Shown here in pieces: positions 55,901-64,000 of a DNA stretch of 64,000 nucleotides; the first letter of the stretch is position 1, and every line of letters starts with the position of its first letter. The notes beneath the pieces were generated by a model. The model did not search any database, was not told the DNA's origin, and worked only from the letters and a program-made list of their open reading frames with translations. This DNA is from Maylandia zebra (taxonomy: Eukaryota; Chordata; Actinopteri; Cichliformes; Cichlidae), in assembly GCF_041146795.1 (NCBI RefSeq), contig NC_135187.1:5653556-5717555 (forward strand), read 5' to 3'. Both the position numbers and the translations under genes were made by a program.

Positions 55901-58454
55901 AGAACAAAAAACAGAGCAAAAAATCCAAACATCACATTATAGACAGTACAGAGAATCAAAAAACAAAATTAATCAGCTGTTTTTATCTCACCATTTTTCT
56001 CCTCCCAGTTTGTTCTGATTACTGTTTTATCCAGTTTGGTGACAATGTGTTCATCACGACCAGAGAGCTGAAACACACACTCGTATCTGCTCCAGTCTTC
56101 AGGTGATGAAACATTCAGATCAACACTCATCTGGAAGGTTTCATCATTGTTGGAGAGGATCTCTCCAGGATCCACACCTTCATGAACCTTCTGTCCATCT
56201 TTCCTCCAGAACATCACGGCTCTGTCAGGGTAGAAACCTGTAGCGTGGCAGCTGACTGGAGAGGAGGGAGTCTTCTGGAGGAGAGACACTGAAGGATGAT
56301 CTTCAGAAAGGGGGTGGGAATTGAAAACAGATTAAAAACAGAGTCTTCATAAGGAGATATCAAGAAAACTGTTTAATGACTATAACAATAAATAAATTAG
56401 TCTTCTTTGCAAGTAAAGTTCTTTTAATTCCTAAAATGTATCACCTTCAGCACATAGAGAGACCTGGCACACAGCTATGAAAATCAAGTTGAAAGAAGGA
56501 CATTTTGGTTTTTTAAAGGCATTAGATAAAAAGGCAGCCTAAATACTATGCCATATTCTTTTTTCAAAGGTCACTGTATTATTCAGAAATAAAATACAGC
56601 ATAACATACAAACTCTTCTACATCCATGAGAAATGCATCAGGTCATGTGAATCTACCTCTTCTCTGCAGGCTGCTTTTCCCAGCGTCCAAGTACTTCTTC
56701 AGCCACTGAGGACAAATCCCAGTGAGCGAACTTTTATAATAATTATTTTTAGCTACATCAGCGTTCCATTTCTGTTGGATACTTTCAGCCTCTGGTTTCT
56801 GTGCGATCCATTTCAGAGTTTTTAGATCAAATTTAAGAAAGTCTTCTCCATTATGACCATACTGTAACACACCAGCCACTTCTCCAGTATTTTCATCCAA
56901 TTCACAGCCATCTATCCTCTGTAAAATGTGGACACCTGAGGAGAGACAAATAGGGATTTCAATGAACAGTACTGTGCAAAAGTCTTGATGGATACTGGTT
57001 TCAGTCAAGAAGAAAAAAAAATGTAAATCTTTAATGATTTAAAAATATTTTTACATGATTCATTTTTTCTATAACTTTATATTTATAACCATCAAAGATA
57101 AAGTATAAAAAAATACTGTACCTTCACTTTCCCCCTTTAAACTAGAAATCAGCTGTCTGAACTTGTTTGGTTCATCTTCAAAACATTTAATATTGTAGTA
57201 GCCCTTCTGCTGTGGGTCATTTTCTAATATTTTCTCTGCCCAGTCGTGTTGTATTTTGAATGTTTTCTGACTGCTGTCACAGTAACCTGTCTGAATGTCA
57301 TCAACTAACAACACACCCACAAAATCTGGGATGATTGGAATGCCATAGGATCCGGTGACCAAATTCTTCAGTGAGTGTTTCACTGTGAAACAAAAAATGT
57401 TTATACTTTTAATAATTACAACAATTAAACATGAAAACAATTTCAGAAATGTGGTGCATTCAGTTTGATTGTGTTAAAATATTCATAATTTGCAGTAACA
57501 AATGACATAATATGAATCTGTAGCAGGAGTCTGTAACTTTTTAATATTAACTTGATAAAGTTGTGTGATCCTGCTGATCTGCTTTGCATTTGTTTGAAAC
57601 CAGCTGAAAGTGATTAAGAATGACCAAAATCTATTCAAAATAAATGTGTATAAACAAATGATAGTAATATCAATATTCTTTATTAAACCTCTAACAGTTT
57701 ATATGTGAGATGAAACACTTTTTTAACACTAACATAAAGTTTGGGTCAAATAGTTCAGCATGGTGGTACATTGGTCAGTGCTGTCCCCTCACAGCAGAAA
57801 GGTTACCAGCTAAAATCCCAGCAGAGGGCCATTCTGTCTGCATGTCTTCACTTGGGCCTGCTTGGGTTTCCTGTGGATACGCCAGCTAACCAATCCTAAC
57901 TTTACTTGTAGTCCAAAGAAATGCATATTAGATTAACTGGTGATTTTAAACCGTCCATGGATGTGACACAGACAAAATGCTACATGAATGTATGGCTAAA
58001 ATGTGAATTCTTGTTAAAAGTTCTTTGAGTGCTCAGTAAGACTAGAACAACATTATATAAATGTGAGATGTTTGCCCCTGCAATGTAGCAAAATAAAGAC
58101 AGAATAAACTAACTGAGAGCTGTGTGAGATTAAAACAGAGAGGGTTTGAGAAAGTTATAAGAACACAATCTTGTGTTATTAAAGATTATTGTGTCCAGTC
58201 TTAGATAACAATGACACGATAGCATCTTAGATGAAAGTTAAAATACTTTTTAATGTGAAAATAGATGTGATTCTCTCAAAACAAGTATTGTAAATCCTAG
58301 AAAATGCACTTCCTCTCTCTACACTCTGAAACATTAACTAAAACAAAAATGTTGCTTTAGTTCAAATGAGACTGTGATAGAGTATAAAGATTAAAAGGTT
58401 TGTCTTACCTGCAAATAAACCGTGGCAAAAGGCAATCAACAAAAATAACTTCAT
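52974..58454 (-). CDS. MHC class I heavy chain, non-classical-looking
   Basis: Exons: leader 58454-58409 ([15 protein letters not shown]), alpha-1 57382-57122, alpha-2 56935-56657, alpha-3 56300-55992, transmembrane 55193-55095. All junctions are GT-AG, phase 1, and the lengths are whole codons apart from the shared phase. A last exon at 52990-52974 (GSGVI-stop) is tentative. About 336 residues, the usual class I size. Alpha-2 has [19 protein letters not shown] and [12 protein letters not shown]. Alpha-3 has the Ig Cys pair ([17 protein letters not shown]) and an NVSS glycosylation site. The membrane exon is [22 protein letters not shown]. By position, peptide-anchor Tyr7 is Asn, the Arg/Tyr at 84 is Ser, Thr143 is Ile and Tyr159 is Ser, while Lys146, Trp147 and Tyr171 remain. 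Such loss suggests a non-classical molecule not holding ordinary peptide termini. Teleost lineage is not assigned. Confidence 0.9.
53010..54965 (+). pseudogene. Tc1/mariner transposase pseudogene
   Basis: Pieces in order: [11 protein letters not shown]-stop-ITISKKL and [14 protein letters not shown] (53240-53340), [20 protein letters not shown] (about 53445-53510), then after an interruption [11 protein letters not shown] (54330-54362), [20 protein letters not shown] (54525-54590), and [33 protein letters not shown] (54632-54735). These are the helix-turn-helix and DDE regions of Tc1 transposases; WSDET is degraded to SNEIK. AT-rich ends carry complementary ATCAACCAAAAATCCAGAAA (about 53113) and TTTCTGGATTTTTGGTTGAT (about 54853). 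Many stops and frameshifts. It sits in the last intron of the class I gene, opposite strand. Confidence 0.88.
53580..54085 (+). mobile_element. Possible LTR fragment inside the Tc1 copy
   Basis: The stretch breaks the Tc1 sequence and resembles the LTR at 34.6-35.0 kb in style: CTCCTCCCAGTTCCAGCTGTG, later GGAGTCTGCATATTGGGTCC, and an end at CCTTGTGACA (54071). Start and target duplication not found. Confidence 0.35.
55545..55785 (+). mobile_element. SINE-like repeat in class I intron 4
   Basis: It starts CCAGTCGCAGCAGATGGCCG and carries the long form of the family with the ATTATTGTAGGGTCTACC block. It ends ATACAATTGAATTGAGCTG. Same family as 20711-20915. Confidence 0.8.
57440..58400 (-). 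other. Class I intron 1, nothing else seen
   Basis: AT-rich intron between leader and alpha-1 exons; no repeat family identified with confidence. Confidence 0.5.
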
Positions 58455-58459
58455 GATTT

Positions 58460-59915
58460 CTCAATGTTATCCGAAAAGTTGACTCTCTTCATCTGGAAGT
58501 AGCGTTTTCTTAGAGTTATATTTATCATTGTTCGAACATTAAGAGACTTCAGGTTCTCTGTCATTAGCTTAAGTGAATATCATAGTGCGTCTTCCTCCTT
58601 TTCTTTCTTGCATACAAATCGTTACCTACCAAACAGGCTTTTCTGCTTGCCAACTGGTAGGGAGTGGTGCCTTACCTCAAGAAGAAAAAAATAGTTCAGC
58701 CTCCTTAAAGCAGTCTCCTTAAACAAACATAGGAAATTAAACATATTTAAGCAGCACTGAAGTCACTTCATTGGCTCCCAGTTCAATTTACTGTATGTCA
58801 CCACTAGACAGTGGTGTTAAGCAGCCTGGGCTTACTAAAAGATATCTGTGTACCTTCCACTAATTTTTACCTGCTGGTTGAACTTTCCTCCTCTGTTGGA
58901 AAGCTCAGCTGTCAGCTGCAGCTTAGTATTTACCCTGGTAACAGACTCTGAACCTAAACTGCTTGCTAGCAGATTTTCATCAATAAACTTTGAGTTTCTC
59001 TCTGACTCCTCCCTTCCTGCTGCACCTGAACCAGCTGACTTACAATCTAATCCATTTCCTCATTCATAAAGTCACTACCAACGAGCAGAGGAGCAAGTTA
59101 CTGTGCAGACGTTCACGTTTTTACAAACACTGAAATTCCAGTTAAATGTTACTTGACTAATTTGTATACTTATGAATGCTTTTACAATCAATCAGTTGTC
59201 AATAAGCACAGCAATTATATTATAGATTTATTATGAGCTCAGAAAATCTGAGTAGTCTCTATCTTTCTAACTCTGTGACTCTGTGGACATTAATTCAAAT
59301 GACAGAATCTTAGTTTTCTTGCCATGAAATCATTTACTGTATGTTATGCATTGATCACTAATCAATCATTTGTCTCATTAAAATCATTCACAATAACTGA
59401 AAAATGCCTGTCAATTGTTGGATCTTGGAGATGATTTAAAAATTTGAGCGACGATGAGGCTCAGATGACTTTAGGAGTCTAACACTGAACCAAATGTATT
59501 TAAAGTTTTAAATGGAGCCTGCAGACAGTCTATTTTGAACATTTCATGTTAAAACATGTTCACAGATTGAGATTCAGTCATTAAATTGAAAGACACAGTA
59601 TCTAAAATTTAGAGCCTGAGCCAGGACATTTTTTCCACCAAAAATCACCTAAATCAGTTTCAGTGGGTCGACCCAGAATTGGATCAACCTGAAGATTAAA
59701 AACATTAAATGAGATATAGCCTGTACATTTTACCTCTTTTAAAAGAAAATCAATATTAGAAAAAAAATTAAATAAATAAATACACATAAAAAATCACTAC
59801 TGTATCCTAAGAAAGCATCATGTTATTCTACCTGTTTACACATTTGGAACTCTGGACAACTCTTAGCGAGCATGATTTCATTGTATTTATTTAAAGCTCA
59901 GTCAGCGTCAGATCT
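58460..59915. other. Upstream flank of the class I gene
   Basis: No exon recognised. On the minus strand a TAAATATA-like word lies near 58520-58527, about 70 bases before the ATG, and a purine-rich GAAAGAAAAGGAGGAAGA block lies near 58588-58606. Either could be promoter parts; a clear ISRE, X-box or CCAAT arrangement was not found. Confidence 0.3.
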
Positions 59916-59919
59916 TGGT

Positions 59920-60080
59920 TTAAAAATGGCAGCTTCTGACTTCATTGGGATCCACGTCAGTGTCTTCAGAGCCATGTCAAGAAAGTCTTCTCCATTATAA
60001 CCACACTGTGAAAAGCCAGTCATCTCACCAGTATTTTGATCCTATTCACAGCCACTTCTCCTCTGTAAAATTATGGAAAC
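59920..60080 (-). pseudogene. MHC class I alpha-2 exon relic
   Basis: After an acceptor (CTTGTCAG, exon from 60080) the minus strand reads ILQRRSGCE-stop-DQNTGEMTG, then GYNGEDFLDMALKTLTW and IPMKSEAAI. It parallels alpha-2 of the gene at 56.9 kb. One inserted base near the start shifts the frame and a TAG replaces the residue after GCE. The second half of the domain is absent. Confidence 0.88.
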
Positions 60081-60084
60081 CTGA

Positions 60085-60975
60085 CAAGAGAAAGAAAGAA
60101 AACAGAGATTGCAGTGAACTATGCATGAGTCACTGCTATATGATTTGATGACTGACACAGTTAATTCGTGATTTCATGATGTTAGCTTTGAAACATAATG
60201 TAAGATTGACTTCATGAATGATTGAAATTAGTCTGTTTAACCAGGGAACCACTCTAGAAGAACAAGCTGGTTTTAGATGGATGAGGGCTCAAATATGTTT
60301 GAATCATTTTGGTTTCGAAACAATCCGAAACCATATCTGCAGTGACACCTGCTGGCTAATTTAGCTATTGCTGCACCTTGATAATGCTATTCTGTGAAAC
60401 AATGAAGCAGACAAGCCGTGCACAATTCCAAACAAAGCAACTTATTATACCAGACTGTCAATAATGGTGATCAACACGCGTTTTGGAGAAACAAGACAAG
60501 ATAAAATATTGAGATCGTTAAAAACAAGCTGTGACTATAGCGAACGACATTCCCCACCTGTTAACTTTCATGTTGCTAAAGCAGCTCAATTTATAAAATA
60601 AAATATATTGAGAAAGGACTGCTGTGTTTACTGTAAAAAAAACACACATTTTTTTTAATTTTTTTGCCAGCCTTTCTCACAGCCCTCATAGTTTAGATCT
60701 GTTTGGTTAATTTTTAAGCTTTTTTGGCATTTGTGTCATCAGGTCTGTCAGTCAAAGCTATAAGCAACCTCAGGTTTAATTCTAATGATATTAATATATA
60801 AATTAATTATATACTTACAAATACATATTTAAATGAAAAGACTAAACATGCTTTCCTTGAGAAAAAAGTAACATTTGGGCTAATTCTGACCAATTCTGAT
60901 CATAACAGTCCATTTCATGCACATAATCGTCTGCTGCATCCTCTGAACTTTGAACTCTAACTTGTAATATGATGT
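60085..60975. other. No recognisable feature
   Basis: AT-rich, no frame of note. Confidence 0.45.
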
Positions 60976-60977
60976 TT

Positions 60978-61083
60978 GAGTCTGGAGTTTTGGTTATAGT
61001 GAACCTGCCTCTTGTTGTTTTTGATAATTTTGTTGTACATGTACAATCGAAATAAAGGACAAGTCTATTTTATTCTATTCTAT
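60978..61083 (+). mobile_element. LINE 3' tail
   Basis: The stretch TTGTACATGTACAATCGAAA, then TAAAGGACAAG and a TATTCTATTCT tail is a common end of CR1/L2-type LINEs. No coding part. Confidence 0.5.
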
Positions 61084-61089
61084 GAGATA

Positions 61090-61900
61090 TTTGCACCAGA
61101 AGAGTCAGTGGGAATAAAAAGGGAAAAGAATAAAATAAGGTTTAAGAAATAGATCACATGTAATTACTAAATGTGTTTTTCTAGCTTTTCTTTTTACAGT
61201 AGCTATTTTCCTTATGGCAGTGTGTTTGAGTAACTGGTTATAGTGCAGATGAAGTCACTTAATGGAGCAAATAACATTTTCTGTTGAGAGCAGGAAGCTC
61301 ACCCACCAGTTTCTGTCTCTCCTTCTCTCATCTATATAACAGTCATCATTAGAATTACAAATGTATATATTATTTAATGTCCATATAATATTTATATGAT
61401 TACACTTTAGATTTCTGTGTTCATGTGACTTAATGGTCTAGTATTGTCTTCACAATCCACAGCAAAAATAATAATAAGAGGGTATAGTTTTCTTTTACAC
61501 ATGCACATGTAATAAATAGTAGCATCAAAAACATTAACTGTTATTCTCTCCGTCTAGAAAAAAAAATGCCAAAGTCCAGTTAAGGAAACATATTTAACCT
61601 GCACACGGGTGTCTGTAGCTCTGAAAAACAACAAATAAATCATATCTACTACAAAATGTTTAACAACAAGTTAAGAATAACAGCTGCTCCTGATCTGTTC
61701 ATAAAAAGAACAAATGGTTCACAACAACGTCTTCACCCTTAAATCACAACTGCATTAAAAATGTAAAAGTCTATATTTCAAAGCAGAAGTTGTACAGATG
61801 TTTTGTCTTGCAAAATATGAGGAAGAAAAATATAAAATGAACAAAACAGGTGAAGCAGTTCCTTTTTTCTTTTAAATGTACAAACTGTGAGAATGATGCT
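61090..61900. other. No recognisable gene
   Basis: AT-rich. A minus-strand acceptor-like site near 61622 (TTTTTCAG before AGCTACAGACACCCG) could belong to the candidate gene at 62.1 kb. Confidence 0.35.
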
Positions 61901-62111
61901 CAGATTTTTATTGTTTTTTTTTTTTTTAAAAAAAAGCTAATAAACAATGGAAATTTCTTCAAATATTAAACAGAAATTATCTTCCACAAAAGTTGAAAAT
62001 ATGCACATTCAAAATCACATTTTTTAAACAACATGCATACAACACTGTTTGGATTTTTCTTCCTGGGACTTCTTCAGTTTAAAAGTGAAGAAATCTCTGT
62101 CCTCTGTTTTT

Positions 62112-62164
62112 CTATTTGGTCTCTGGATTCAGTTTCTCAGTCAGTTCAGAGATGCTGTTAGGAG
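62112..62164 (-). other. Candidate terminal coding exon of a gene reaching beyond the window
   Basis: An acceptor (GCCTTACAG) is followed by 53 bases reading, in phase 1, PNSISELTEKLNPETK and TAG. Phase 1 is the phase of all class I introns here. AATAAA on the same strand lies at 61912-61907, 200 bases downstream. The 5' exons would lie above 62.2 kb, but that interval holds a LINE relic. The gene is unidentified. Confidence 0.35.
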
Positions 62165-62419
62165 CTGTAAGGCCCAAAACACACTGTTAGTCATCTGGAC
62201 TGGATTTTATGTACAAAATAACAAGTACTGTGTGAACTGCATGTTTCTTCACAAACACATCATAAAAGGAAGGTAAGAAAGAAAAAAATAAACCCACTAA
62301 TAAAAAGAAAGAAAAAAATTACATCATCAGTAATGAATGTACAAATGGTCCATCTAAACCCCGTTTATTCAGAAAGACCTCCACATTATTCCTAAACTCA
62401 GGATGTATATCATGGGCCC

Positions 62420-63110
62420 TTAGCCAAGCTTACACCAATATCCACCTGGACACCACCCTTCAGCTTATTCTTCCTGGTTAGCCAAATGGCCAACTTGGCC
62501 TGACCAAAAAGAAAATTAACCAAAACTGCAACTGGTCCAAGAATAAAAGTCTGAACAGAAGAATCCTCCCCAAGCGTATCACACAGAAACCTAAGAAGTT
62601 CAAAAACACTCCTAAGTCTGGAACATTGCAGGAAAACATATAACACAGTTTCAGACAACCCACTGAAAAGGACAACCCTCCCCTTGGTGTGTTCTTAGCT
62701 GGGCCAGGAAACAGTTTGTTGGCAGGGCAACATGGACTCTCCTCCACTGTAAATCTCCTGGTCTATTTGGAAGGGTCTTATAAAAGAGCCTCCACCTGAA
62801 AGCTTGTGATAACTGTTAAAGCCTCCTTCCACTGATGCACTGCAGTGTCCCTTAAAGACTCAAAATTCCTCACCTTCACACAGCCATGAGCAAGGCTTCA
62901 CTGTGCAGCTGACTAAACTGTTCCAGGTGTGGAGTACTCACTAACAGCAACTTCCCTTCCCCTTTCAGCTCTTCAGTGTTCATGGAAACAATCAGCTGAG
63001 GAAAAACAGCAGCCACAAGCCACAAGGAGGAGGACACCTTATTAACTATTAGGACCCTGCCTCTATAAGATATCTGACTGACAACTATTTCCACTCTGAT
63101 AGTTTCTTAT
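62420..63110 (-). mobile_element. Tx1/L1-type LINE relic, C-terminal part
   Basis: Minus-strand pieces in order: YRGRVLIVNKVSSSLWLVAA (about 63070-63000), WRVHVALPTNCFLAQL (about 62755-62705), ETVLYVFLQCSRLRSVFELL (62652-62593), and VNFLFGQAKLAIWLTRKNKL (about 62525-62466). They match the region after the reverse transcriptase in fish Tx1-like LINEs. They lie in different frames with stops between; the RT core is missing. Confidence 0.75.
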
Positions 63111-63119
63111 GTATTGTCA

Positions 63120-64000
63120 GTACTAGCCCTTCCCAGTTCTTTTTAATTGCTTACAACTTTCCAAAGCTTAATTTTCAATTAAAGGTGGTGCATTAGAAAT
63201 TTCTACCCTAGTGACTGGCACTGACAGCAGTGACGTGATCATCTGCCAAAAAATGATTTGTGGTTTTTGCAACTTTTGTGAAACATGCGTCAAATATATT
63301 CCTCATAAATGCTATCAAATATAGATGGATGGACTTTTATATAACCTTAATTTATTCATGGAAAAATATCGTTTACATTATAAATGTCTTTTAATAGTGA
63401 TCTGGCTAAGAGGGCAGCAGAAATTGCAACAAATATAACAATAGTTCTACAAACAAATTTCTAGTGGCCAAAAATTCTATTTACCAATATAAGTAACAAC
63501 ATTACACATAAAAAAAACACATGGAAACATTGAAAATCAGTTTTTGGCAGATTAACCTTTTTTGGCACCATGAGAGCATTAATCCAGGGTGGTAATGACA
63601 ACTGCTTTATTCATACTCAAGGCAAACCCAAGGTTCTCACAGCCTACCTGCTTTCCTACTGCTGCCAACAACCTCTTCTACTGTAACTACACTTCAGAGA
63701 CCTTCATCTGCTCACGACTCCGCTGCTCTAACAGGCCATGATGCTGCCAGCATTCACAAATAAAACACGGTCAAAACTGATCTGATCATAAAACAAAAAC
63801 TGTATGTATAACAATGAAAAATGTAAAAGAGAAAAAGTAAAGAAAAGAAAAAAAGAGACTGAAAATGACAAAAATTGGCAGACCCTCCTCATCCATGTCA
63901 AGAGAGAAAGAAAGTAAGAAAATAAAATGTTATACTTACGAGACATAGGGATGTTTTCTGAAAAATATAATCCAGGTAACAAAGCTTTTACATTTTGAAA
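63120..64000. other. No recognisable feature
   Basis: AT-rich to the window edge; short frames only. Confidence 0.4.

Overview
The window looks like nuclear DNA of a ray-finned (teleost) fish. Genes have GT-AG introns. The repeats are teleost-typical: Rex3/RTE-like, CR1/L2-like, R4/Dong (Rex6-like) and Tx1-like LINEs, a Penelope-like element, PIF/Harbinger, hAT and Tc1 DNA transposons, and SINEs with an LINE-2-type tail. MHC class I exons of fish type lie on the minus strand at both ends. I cannot name the species; a percomorph such as a cichlid would fit.

Layout. 1-8 kb: LINE remnants, a badly decayed MHC class I pseudogene (5.5-5.9 kb) and a CR1/L2-type LINE. 9.4-12.05 kb: a non-autonomous hAT element, bounded by an 8-bp target duplication, that holds a GC-rich retroposon. 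A second, inverted copy of that retroposon sits at 25.4-27.4 kb. 12.2-18.3 kb: Penelope and Harbinger fragments, then a 4.4-kb segment bounded by 16-bp inverted repeats that contains decayed exons of a SAMD3-like teleost multicopy family. 18.7-20.6 kb: the best candidate for an undescribed gene, an intronless 564-codon ORF behind a compact promoter (CRE, RFX X-box, two GC boxes, TATA). 22.4-23.2 kb: two MHC class I alpha-3 exon relics.

28.3-50.4 kb is almost entirely nested transposons. A solo LTR carries two non-autonomous Harbinger elements (E1, E2). E2 is split by a complete two-gene Harbinger (H1). Then come three further Harbinger copies (H2, H3 inverted, H4) that abut end to end with one CWG triplet between neighbours. 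H4 is split by a second LTR-like insertion, whose AT microsatellite holds an R4/Dong LINE with an 827-codon open frame. H1 and H4 encode an apparently intact 346-residue HARBI1-type transposase; H2 and H3 are broken. H1 also has an intact opposite-strand Myb/SANT-like gene, and H4 keeps extra coiled-coil exons of that gene which the other copies have lost.

52.6-58.5 kb holds one MHC class I heavy-chain gene on the minus strand. Its leader, alpha-1, alpha-2, alpha-3 and transmembrane exons are all open and joined by phase-1 introns. A Tc1 pseudogene and a SINE sit in its introns. A decayed alpha-2 exon (60.0 kb) and a possible terminal exon of a further minus-strand gene (62.1 kb) suggest the edge of a tandem class I cluster. 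The only genes that look intact are this class I gene, the 564-codon ORF and the transposon genes.
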